Part shown: positions 1 to 7,533 of the stretch, piece after piece
Layout of the letters: each line of letters begins with the position of its first letter
Numbering within the stretch: the stretch's first letter is position 1
Source of the DNA: Bacteroidota bacterium
GTDB lineage: Bacteria > Bacteroidota > Bacteroidia > Chitinophagales > Saprospiraceae
Direction: 5' to 3'
DNA: 64,000 nt
Assembly (NCBI GenBank): GCA_024642705.1
Contig: JAHEAQ010000012.1
Coordinates: 1-64,000 of the forward strand
The notes under the pieces: model-generated
Told to the model about the DNA's origin: nothing
Databases searched by the model: none
Seen by the model: only the letters and a program-made list of their open reading frames with translations
Program-made: the position numbers and the translations under genes

Positions 1-1
1 T

Positions 2-586
2 AGACATATTCGTCAGCGACTTCTCATTGAGAATAAAACTGGCTCGTCTGCCGACCGCGTGTCGCACGAAGCTTTAGCGGAGGCACAAGCTTTAGTGAAG
101 GTAGGAAAATATCTGAAATATGCTATCGGAGAAATAATACTTGTTGTTATTGGAATTTTAATTGCCATTCAGCTTAACAATTTAAACTAAAATAGAAAAG
201 AACGCGATAAGGAGTTATCTTTTCTTCAAAACCTGAAAGATAATGTCAATTTGGATATTCGAGATTTAACAAAGAAAGAAACCAATTTAGGATTTTTTCA
301 ATCCACTCAATAAGAATGAATGGAACTATTTATAAAAGCAAAATCAGTAAAGAAAATTTTGACCCTTGATTCACTATTTCGTTACCGATAGAATAATATA
401 GAGATAAACAAAAAGACTAATGATGAAATGCTCAATTCTAGCAGAATTTATAGTGATGTAAAGCATTATTCAGTAAATAGCTCCTCCACATTGTTTAAAG
501 TAAATCTACAATATTTATCTGTGCATAACATTAATTTTATTTCAATTGGAGATATGAATAATTGCATTAATTTTAATTTAGTTTAA
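2..586 (+). pseudogene. DUF6090-family membrane protein, decayed, with in-frame insert
   Basis: Reading frame 2 from the window edge gives the usual DUF6090 start: a basic stretch RHIRQRLLIENK, then the membrane segment AIGEIILVVIGILIAIQLNN, then NRKERDKELSFLQNLKDN. Two things break the gene. A GC-rich insert of about 22 codons (38-106) separates ENK from KYLKYAIGE, which are nearly adjacent in the family as I know it. In-frame stops follow, the first being TAA at 188-190, with more near 311, 317 and 390. The frame ends at 586 with little recognisable similarity in the last 80 codons. The true 5' end lies outside the window. Members are small inner-membrane proteins of unknown function, often in multiple copies in Bacteroidota. 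I call it a pseudogene on the stops alone; the family assignment is by pattern memory. Confidence 0.75.
38..106. repeat. GC-rich in-frame insert in the DUF6090 pseudogene, possibly a small palindrome-type mobile repeat
   Basis: This segment is much richer in G and C than its surroundings. It keeps the frame open, encoding TGSSADRVSHEALAEAQALV and a few more residues. It sits exactly between two family-conserved blocks and contains the near-duplicate pieces GAAGCTTTAG (69-78) and CAAGCTTTAG (87-96). It behaves like a protein-coding repeat inserted in frame, comparable in concept to Rickettsia palindromic elements. No second copy was seen in the window, so repeat status is an inference. Confidence 0.45.
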
Positions 587-637
587 AAGACTATTTTCCT
601 GACTTAAATAAAACTTTAACATTTTAAGTAGACATTT

Positions 638-1543
638 ATGAAACAAATATCTTTAATATTTTTTCTAGTAGTTTTTTTTCAATTAAATGCACAACAAATC
701 TTAGACCTCTATCCAACCTCAATTCCTAACAGTAAACCTAATTCTATAAAAGAAAAAATCACTGAGGAAAATGGATATATTTCATGGATTAATAATGTTT
801 CAAAACCTACTCTGACGATTTATCTTCCTGAGAACGATATTGCCACTGGAACCTCTGTAATTATATGTCCAGGAGGTGGCTATTCGGGTGAAAGTTATCT
901 TCGTGAAGGCACTCTAATTGCTGAAGCATTTGTACGAAAAGGAATTGCTGCCTTTATCTTGAAATATCGCTTACCTAGCGATTCAATCATGATTGATAAA
1001 GCAATAGGTCCTTTACAAGATGCTCAACAGGCAATTAAAATAGTACGCCAACATGCTTTAGAATGGAAATTGGATTCCTCAAAAATTGGGATTATGGGAT
1101 TTTCAGCAGGAGGTCATTTAGCCTCAACTGCCGGAACGCATTTTACCAAATCATATATTCCCAATGATGAAAATATAAGTTTGCGGCCAAATTTTATGAT
1201 TTTAGTTTATCCTGTAATAAGCATGAAAGATGAATTAACCCATTTGGGATCCCGTCAAAACCTGCTTGGAAAATCTGCCAAAAATGAACAAATAATGGAG
1301 TTTTCAAATGAATTGCATATAAGTCCCGATACTCCACCTACGTGGTTGACACATGCAGGAGATGATAATGTAGTTATTGTTGAGAATAGTATTCGCTTTT
1401 ACCAAGAATTAATTCGAAATAAAGTTCCAGCTGAAATGCACCTATACCCAAATGGCAATCATGGCTTTGTTTTGAAATTACCTGCTGACGAATGGATGAA
1501 GCTACTGTTTGACTGGATGAAGAAAAATGGTATAATAATATAA
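638..1543 (+). CDS. Secreted alpha/beta-hydrolase esterase (BD-FAE / acetyl-xylan-esterase-like)
   Basis: This is a 301-residue hydrolase with a Sec signal peptide (residues 1-18, ending LNAQ). The oxyanion loop is CPGGGY at about residue 79. The nucleophile elbow GFSAGG places the catalytic serine at S156. The acid is D242 or D243 in HAGDDN, and the base is H275 in NHGF. This layout matches the COG0657/BD-FAE group, whose members deacylate small esters or acetylated hemicellulose; the substrate here cannot be read. The ATG start is supported by the signal peptide following directly. It stands alone between a decayed gene upstream and a truncated gene downstream, so no operon partner helps. 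It could equally be called a carboxylesterase. Confidence 0.85.
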   Translation: MKQISLIFFLVVFFQLNAQQILDLYPTSIPNSKPNSIKEKITEENGYISWINNVSKPTLTIYLPENDIATGTSVIICPGGGYSGESYLREGTLIAEAFVRKGIAAFILKYRLPSDSIMIDKAIGPLQDAQQAIKIVRQHALEWKLDSSKIGIMGFSAGGHLASTAGTHFTKSYIPNDENISLRPNFMILVYPVISMKDELTHLGSRQNLLGKSAKNEQIMEFSNELHISPDTPPTWLTHAGDDNVVIVENSIRFYQELIRNKVPAEMHLYPNGNHGFVLKLPADEWMKLLFDWMKKNGIII

Positions 1544-1656
1544 AAATTAAAAGTGGTTATGAAAGATATATTCCTTAAAATTTAGATTTCAATTTTCCAT
1601 TTTTTTACTTTAAACCTATTGTATATAGATAAATATAAATAACAAAATATTTTTAT

Positions 1657-1926
1657 ATGATTAATGGTAAAAATATAGTTGCCAGAATATTTTGGCTAAT
1701 AATTATTTTGTTCAGCGCATATTATCTTTATTCTGCAATTAATTTCAGATTTATTAAAGAAGGCATCGGGCCAACTTTTTGGGATAAACAATTTTGGTTT
1801 GTATCACATCTAGCTACTGCAGTTTTTCCACTTGTTTTAGGGCCATTTCAATTTTGGGTTTGGTTTCGGAAAAATCGAAAGGGTTCAACTATTGAACTAT
1901 CCATACTTTCAAATGGAATTTATTAA
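1657..1926 (+). pseudogene. Truncated DUF2306-type membrane protein
   Basis: The 89 codons hold an N-terminal membrane helix (residues 9-27), the family-like stretch INFRFIKEGIGPTFWDKQFW, and a second helix followed by LGPFQFWVWFRK. After that the expected continuation, a His-rich third segment typical of DUF2306 proteins, is replaced by an unrelated tail (GSTIELSILSNGIY) and a stop. Neither of the other two frames downstream restores the family sequence. I read it as the first third of a predicted inner-membrane protein left after a frameshift or deletion. A functional short protein cannot be excluded. Confidence 0.6.
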
Positions 1927-2375
1927 ATAAGTATTAAAGATTTAACGCTTAAATTCATCAAACAAACGTAAAGTATTCAATTTTAGAATAGAATCTTTTA
2001 CTTGCATTTAAACTTAATAAGTTTTTTTAATACTCCACTTTACAATTGAAATCTGCAATATGTATTACAAAAGCCAAGTCATAAAAATAGGACTATTTTA
2101 TATATGTAATGCTGGATTTATTTCTTTTAATCTTAAAAAAATTAGCCAAAATAATAGCAATATAGGAAAGCACTATGGCGTTCACCACAAAGTGAGTTTA
2201 TGTAAGATTTTCGATCAAGTGAATTTCGTGAGTAGAAGATTAAAATAAAATCAAGAACCGATAAATTATTAAAAAAATTTACGGATATATACCGAATTTT
2301 GCGTGCCATATAAATTTCAGTTTAACAAAGCTGAGACCAATATGCTCATATGTGAAAAAATAAATAATAAAATTA
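1927..2375. other. AT-rich gap with no supportable gene
   Basis: About 450 bases between the DUF2306 fragment and the serine hydrolase. A 62-codon frame at 2060-2248 and an antisense frame at 2279-2476 are open, but neither shows a domain, a signal peptide or a ribosome-binding context. Together with the broken genes on its left this looks like eroding accessory DNA. Confidence 0.5.
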
Positions 2376-3329
2376 ATGATTCTTAACTTTTCGAAAATTG
2401 TTTTACTTTTTGGGTATGCGATATTTTTTTGTGCATGCACTTCAAAAGCCCAGGAGAGTATAACCGAAGAAAGCAATTACAGCAACTCTCTTTTTAAAGG
2501 GAATGACCATACGACGCCATTACGTGAATTGCTTGATGATGAGTTACAAAAAAACCTTGAGGCAGAGATTAATAAAAGAACTAAGTGGAAAAAACTAATT
2601 GCTCAGAAGAAAATGGCCATTGGCATTGTTGATCTTTCTGATCCCAATAAGGTCCGCTTTGCCCGTTTGAATGGTAATTATATGATGTATGCTGCCAGTT
2701 TACCTAAAATTGCAGTCCTTCTTGCATCAACAGATGCCATAGAGAATGGAACCTTAATTGAAACCCAAGAAGTAAAGAATGATATGAAGTTGATGATTAG
2801 CAAATCAAATAATGCAGCAACTACGCGCATGATTGATCGGATTGGTTATGATAAAATTGAAGAAATTTTACGTGACGATCGCTATAATTTATATGACGAA
2901 GAACTTGGTGGAGGTTTATGGGTTGGAAAGAGATATGGAGGTGGCGGAGACACCAACAGAGAACCGCTTAAAAATTTAAGCCATGCAGCTACTGTTACTC
3001 AGGTATGCAGATTTTACTATCTTTTGGCTTTGGGGGAACTCATTAATGAAGAACGATCAAAACAAATGTTAGATATTCTTGAACATCCAGCCTTACACCA
3101 CAAATTTGTACATACTTTGGATGAAATAGCACCTGATGCGCGATTATTCAGGAAATCTGGGTCATGGAAAACTTATCATTCAGATTCTGTCTTGGTATGG
3201 GAGAAAGAAACCAACAGAAAGTATATCTTAGTGGCGTTAATAGACGATGAATCAGGGGAGCAAATTATAAGAGATTTGGTTGTCCCAATGGATAAAATTC
3301 TTAAAGTGAAAGCTAAATCTAAAAGTTAG
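2376..3329 (+). CDS. Exported class-A beta-lactamase-fold serine hydrolase
   Basis: A 317-residue protein with a hydrophobic export signal (residues 5-21). The cysteines in FFCACTSK suggest a lipoprotein, though the lipobox is not canonical. The class A motifs are present: SxxK as S108-L-P-K111 (in AASLPK), an SDN-like S144-N145-N146, and KSG at 260-262. An Omega-loop-like EPLKN follows GGGGDTNR. This fits the Beta-lactamase2 (PF13354) group, which includes beta-lactamases and peptidoglycan or ester hydrolases; the actual substrate is unknown. It is followed after 58 bases by the transporter-HEAT gene on the same strand. A related hydrolase lies at 6258-7529 on the other strand, so the pair brackets the transporter. 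Confidence 0.85.
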   Translation: MILNFSKIVLLFGYAIFFCACTSKAQESITEESNYSNSLFKGNDHTTPLRELLDDELQKNLEAEINKRTKWKKLIAQKKMAIGIVDLSDPNKVRFARLNGNYMMYAASLPKIAVLLASTDAIENGTLIETQEVKNDMKLMISKSNNAATTRMIDRIGYDKIEEILRDDRYNLYDEELGGGLWVGKRYGGGGDTNREPLKNLSHAATVTQVCRFYYLLALGELINEERSKQMLDILEHPALHHKFVHTLDEIAPDARLFRKSGSWKTYHSDSVLVWEKETNRKYILVALIDDESGEQIIRDLVVPMDKILKVKAKSKS

Positions 3330-3387
3330 TAATTGTCATCTCTGTTAGTAAAAGAAATATTGATGTTTTTATTTCTAATGAAAATGA

Positions 3388-6192
3388 ATGATTAAGTCCA
3401 TACTTAAAAAGATTTTTGAATTAAGAGAAGGAGAAATTAACATAGCCCTCTTAATGCAGTCTTATATCTTTTTGATAATAGCTACCTTACTCATCATCAA
3501 ACCAGCTGTTAATGCCCTTTTTATTTCTGAAGTAGGAGTTGAAAATTTACCTTATGCTTATCTTTTGGTAGCACTGGCTGCAGTCATCACCTCCTATTTA
3601 TATTCAAAAGCTGTCGACCGATATTCTTTACAAAGTACGATTAGGTCAACGCTAATATTTTTTATTGTTGGTCTTATTCTTCTAGGAATCGTTTTGCACC
3701 TAGGGTTTATCAAAATCTGGGTTTTGTACCTTTTTTATATTGGAGTAGCCATATATGCAGTGCTAGCCACCTCTCAATTTTGGGTTTTGGCCAATTTGGT
3801 TTTCAACGTAAGAGAGGCAAAAAGAGTTTTTGGTTTTATTGGAGCAGGAGCGATTATTGGTGGAATTTCTGGCGGATACTTAACCACCTTACTTGCGCCC
3901 TTAATTGGCAATGAGAACCTAGTTTTTTTAGCAGCACTACTCCTGATATTGTGCCTGCCATTGCTCTCCTATATATGGAAGACTAAAATAGAGGTGCTCA
4001 ATACGTTCAAACAAAAAAAACGACTATCGGCATTTAAGGAAAACCCTTTTCGTTTAATTCTAGGGTCGAAACATCTTAAATATTTGGCAGTAGTAATTGG
4101 TATTGGTGTAATAACGGCTAAACTGGTAGAGTACCAATTTAGTTATATAGCATCGATTCAAATAACGGATAGCGACGAACTTACAGCTTTCTTTGGCTTT
4201 TGGTTGTCCTCATTTCATTTGGTTTCACTATTGCTTCAATTGTTCGTTACCAATAAAATAGTTGGTATTTGGGGAGTAGGTTACTCCCTGTTGATCTTGC
4301 CAGTATTGATTTTTACTGGCGGCATTTTGTTTCTCTTTGTTCCAGAATTATGGGTCGTTATCATTTTAAGAGGAGCTGATGCAAGTATAAAGCAATCTTT
4401 ATACAAATCAGCAATTGAATTAATTTCATTGCCTCTGCCATTTGAGCTAAAAAAGAAAACAAAATCATTTATTGATGTGGTAGTGGATAGTATCGCTACT
4501 GGGATAGCAGGATTTCTGCTCATCTTTTTTATCAAAGGCTTAGATGTTGCACCTCAATACCTCATGCTTTTGATTATGGTATTGTCAATGCTCTGGGTGT
4601 TTTTCATCTATAAAATTAGAAAGGAGTATTTCTTTACGTTCAGGAAGAACTTAGAATCAGCCTCAAAAGTCCAAAAGAAAAAGAAACTTCATGTTTCGAA
4701 GGAATCATTTCTTGAAGGCATGTTACGTGTTTTCAATGAAGGCAATGAGTCTGAAATTCTTTTTATGCTCGGTAAGGCTTTAGAAGTAACGGACCATAGA
4801 TTAGAAGCTGCAATTACTAATCTTTTGTCTCATCCTTCTAACAAAATTAGAGCTGCAGCGCTGCATAATTTATATTTTTTAAATAAGCATATTATTCATT
4901 TAGAGGTAAATGAGTTATTGAATTCAAATGATAATGAAGTCGTAGGAGCTGCTTTAAATTACCTTTTACTTCACGCAGATACGGAAGGAACCATTGTGTT
5001 TGATAAATATTTAGACCATACCAATGAATTTATTTCCATTGCTGCCCTCATCAGTTTGGCCAAGGAATCAAGAGATAATCCGAAATTAAAAGAGAAGTAT
5101 ATGCTCAGTGATCGCATCACGCATAAAATGAATCACGACGATCTTAAAAATGATGCACAACTAAAAGACTTAATGAAGATTATCGGTGTTTCCGACTACG
5201 AAAATGGTTATCATGTGATCAGTTTGGGATTAGAAAGTATTGATCCTTTAGTTCAAAAAGAAGCTATTGCAGCAGCGGGATATACGATGAATAGTATATT
5301 TATTAATGTGCTATTAGAGAAATTGCCAGATAAAAATCTAAAAGAATCTGCTACGAAAGCGTTGTTGTTTTATGGAAATGCATTAATGCCTGTTTTGTTT
5401 GAAAAGATTAATGGTTCAGACCTTGGAATTTCAGTTAAAACAATGATCCCCAAGGTGATAGAAGCATTTAATTCACAAGAAGCAGTCAATACGCTGATAG
5501 ACTGTTTTATTCATGCAGAAGATCTTTCAGTCCGTCTAGAAAGTGTTGCCAGTTTAACGGTGATGAAAGAAGTAAATTCAGGGTTGCGTTTTAGTCAAAC
5601 CGTTATTGCTAAACTCATTTTAGATGAGTGCAAGCTCTACAACAGCACTATTGATGCAATGCATACCCAAATCATAGTGCATTATATGCGAAGGAAAAAA
5701 GTTAAGATTGCGGATGAACAGATGATGGCTCGTGAAAGCTTATTAGAACTGCTCGAACGTCGTTTAGATAATGGTCTAAAGCGGATTTTTAAATTATTGG
5801 AATTGCGATATCCTCAGGACGATATTAGAATTGCTTACAATGGAATTACAAGTGGTGTACAAGAAAATGTAACCAATGCAATTGAGTTTTTGGATTTACT
5901 ACTTAATCCTAATCTAAAAATGGCACTCATCCCAATTGTGGAAGCTACCGTTTTAGATATTACTTCTGAGGAAGTGATAGATACAATCAGTAAGAACAGA
6001 ACTACGGAAATGGAATGTTTTAATGGAATTCTACTTGGAAAAGATACCCGTTTAAAAATGGCGGTTTTATATCTGATATCAAAAACAAATGATAAAAGAT
6101 TTCAGAAAATTTTAACACCTCATTTAAATGCCAAAGATCAGAGAATTAAGGAATTAGCGAACAAAGCTTTTGACGAACTTGATAAAATCTAG
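3388..6192 (+). CDS. NTT/Npt-type (ATP/ADP exchanger-like) membrane protein fused to HEAT repeats
   Basis: The first 415 or so residues form about 11-12 membrane helices beginning with GEINIALLMQSYIFLI, then PYAYLLVALAAVITSYLYSK. This resembles the Npt1/Npt2 nucleotide-transporter branch of the major facilitator fold (PF03219-like). Residues about 440-930 are soluble and consist of helical pairs with recurring patterns such as VQKEAIAAAGY and IRAAALHNL, that is, HEAT repeats. Free-living bacteria carry such fusions and their transport activity is not established. The start is ATG 3388; an ATG a few bases upstream is out of frame and stops at once. It follows a serine hydrolase on the same strand and converges with a hydrolase/dikinase pair, so an envelope role is plausible but inferred. 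Confidence 0.75.
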   Translation: MIKSILKKIFELREGEINIALLMQSYIFLIIATLLIIKPAVNALFISEVGVENLPYAYLLVALAAVITSYLYSKAVDRYSLQSTIRSTLIFFIVGLILLGIVLHLGFIKIWVLYLFYIGVAIYAVLATSQFWVLANLVFNVREAKRVFGFIGAGAIIGGISGGYLTTLLAPLIGNENLVFLAALLLILCLPLLSYIWKTKIEVLNTFKQKKRLSAFKENPFRLILGSKHLKYLAVVIGIGVITAKLVEYQFSYIASIQITDSDELTAFFGFWLSSFHLVSLLLQLFVTNKIVGIWGVGYSLLILPVLIFTGGILFLFVPELWVVIILRGADASIKQSLYKSAIELISLPLPFELKKKTKSFIDVVVDSIATGIAGFLLIFFIKGLDVAPQYLMLLIMVLSMLWVFFIYKIRKEYFFTFRKNLESASKVQKKKKLHVSKESFLEGMLRVFNEGNESEILFMLGKALEVTDHRLEAAITNLLSHPSNKIRAAALHNLYFLNKHIIHLEVNELLNSNDNEVVGAALNYLLLHADTEGTIVFDKYLDHTNEFISIAALISLAKESRDNPKLKEKYMLSDRITHKMNHDDLKNDAQLKDLMKIIGVSDYENGYHVISLGLESIDPLVQKEAIAAAGYTMNSIFINVLLEKLPDKNLKESATKALLFYGNALMPVLFEKINGSDLGISVKTMIPKVIEAFNSQEAVNTLIDCFIHAEDLSVRLESVASLTVMKEVNSGLRFSQTVIAKLILDECKLYNSTIDAMHTQIIVHYMRRKKVKIADEQMMARESLLELLERRLDNGLKRIFKLLELRYPQDDIRIAYNGITSGVQENVTNAIEFLDLLLNPNLKMALIPIVEATVLDITSEEVIDTISKNRTTEMECFNGILLGKDTRLKMAVLYLISKTNDKRFQKILTPHLNAKDQRIKELANKAFDELDKI

Positions 6193-6257
6193 CGCAAGGT
6201 TCAATTAGCAAAATCTTCATTGAAGGAAAACAAAAAAGGGAAATCTCTACAAGCTAA

Positions 6258-7529
6258 TCATCGATTATCTAAAACAGCTTTATCAATTCTGCTGGCAAGT
6301 GCTAAATGATCCCCTGCAGAATTCTTACGCAGAACATTAGTCATTAGACAAACTAAATACTTGGAACCGTTGGCATGTTCTATGATTGCAACAGAATTCA
6401 TATAATTATAAACATTCCCTTCATATTTTCCGCATACTTCTCCTTGAGAGCGATCACATTTATACAAACTTCCAGATTTAAAATATACCGCAGCATTTTT
6501 TAACTCTGGTGCTTGCGCATAACGTATACGTCTATCTGTCATGTACATCAGTCTTTTTATTTCAAGGCTCGATTCTTCATCTATAATATTCCCTTGTTCC
6601 AATTGAACCATCCACTTCATTAAACCGAGGGGCGATCCAATACTACCACCCTTGCTACCAACATAAGGGTTTACTCCTCTTGTGAAAAAGGTTCCTAAGC
6701 GCCACTCATCCTCAGTAATTCCTAACCTTCTTAGCGGCAGATTGACAACATCTATGGCTAAATCTGTAATTTCCTTTTTTGGCGTATTTTTAAAATATTC
6801 GTTCGCATCCTCTTCTGTCATTGTTGGATATTTATCTTCAAAGGCTGCCATTAAAAGCGCTTCTCTCCACACGACACTTGCGGCTCCATTATTACTAACG
6901 GAAAGTGCGTGGTCTGCCCATTCAAATACAGAAAACACATCACTCGCAATGGCTTGGCGTTTAATCAATTTATTGGTTTCCAAATTATAGATAGGAATGG
7001 TATGCTCATCTGTTAGCACCCAATTTCCTCCTTTAACCATTTTTGTTTTAAGTAATTCTACACGCTTTTCATAGTCTTTTGGATAGATACATGCCAATTG
7101 ATCAAATAATGCAGTAACGACTACCAATTTCCCAACACTACCTGGCTGATAACCTCTACTTTCATTTTGTTGAGCGTAAAGGAGCTTGTCTGGGTTGCTA
7201 ATATCCAACACGGTGACCGAATAACTTTTGTCCAATCTAGGAAAAAGCGCATCAATCTTTTTTTGAAACGCTGGGTTTTCGACTAAAATATCTTGGATTG
7301 AACTTGTACTATTAGAGATCAAGTTCAATTGAATGTCTTCAATGCCTTTAAGTGCTCCCGGTGGTAATTTTATCGATGGTGCATCTCCAGTTGCTGTTAA
7401 TTGTAAATATCTTAACCTTTTTATTCCTGAGTATTCATAACCATCTATGGGATAGAGTCCGAATTCTGCGGGCAGTGTATATGAAGAAAATAATATTCCG
7501 AGAACTAAAATTTTAATTGATTTGATCAT
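6258..7529 (-). CDS. Exported serine hydrolase, class-A beta-lactamase fold, second paralogue
   Basis: A 423-residue protein with a short Sec-type signal (residues 1-20, SSYTLPA). A roughly 100-residue N-terminal extension precedes the catalytic domain. The motifs are S131-V-G-K134 (PGSVGK), S212-N213-N214 (VSNNGA) and K351-S352-G353. The extension is absent from the smaller paralogue at 2376-3329. No ExxLN Omega-loop motif is obvious, which argues against a true class A beta-lactamase and for a peptidase or esterase of the same fold. The gene starts 4 bases after the stop of the dikinase-like gene, so the two are almost certainly co-transcribed and perhaps translationally coupled. The downstream neighbour is convergent. 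Confidence 0.85.
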   Translation of the reverse strand: MIKSIKILVLGILFSSYTLPAEFGLYPIDGYEYSGIKRLRYLQLTATGDAPSIKLPPGALKGIEDIQLNLISNSTSSIQDILVENPAFQKKIDALFPRLDKSYSVTVLDISNPDKLLYAQQNESRGYQPGSVGKLVVVTALFDQLACIYPKDYEKRVELLKTKMVKGGNWVLTDEHTIPIYNLETNKLIKRQAIASDVFSVFEWADHALSVSNNGAASVVWREALLMAAFEDKYPTMTEEDANEYFKNTPKKEITDLAIDVVNLPLRRLGITEDEWRLGTFFTRGVNPYVGSKGGSIGSPLGLMKWMVQLEQGNIIDEESSLEIKRLMYMTDRRIRYAQAPELKNAAVYFKSGSLYKCDRSQGEVCGKYEGNVYNYMNSVAIIEHANGSKYLVCLMTNVLRKNSAGDHLALASRIDKAVLDNR

Positions 7530-7533
7530 CGCG

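Noticed and set aside
2060-2248. 62-codon plus-strand open frame
   Set aside because: No domain, signal peptide or neighbour context; the basic C-terminal stretch only vaguely resembles a DNA-binding helix.
2279-2476. 65-codon minus-strand open frame
   Set aside because: Overlaps the start and signal peptide of the well-supported serine hydrolase on the other strand.
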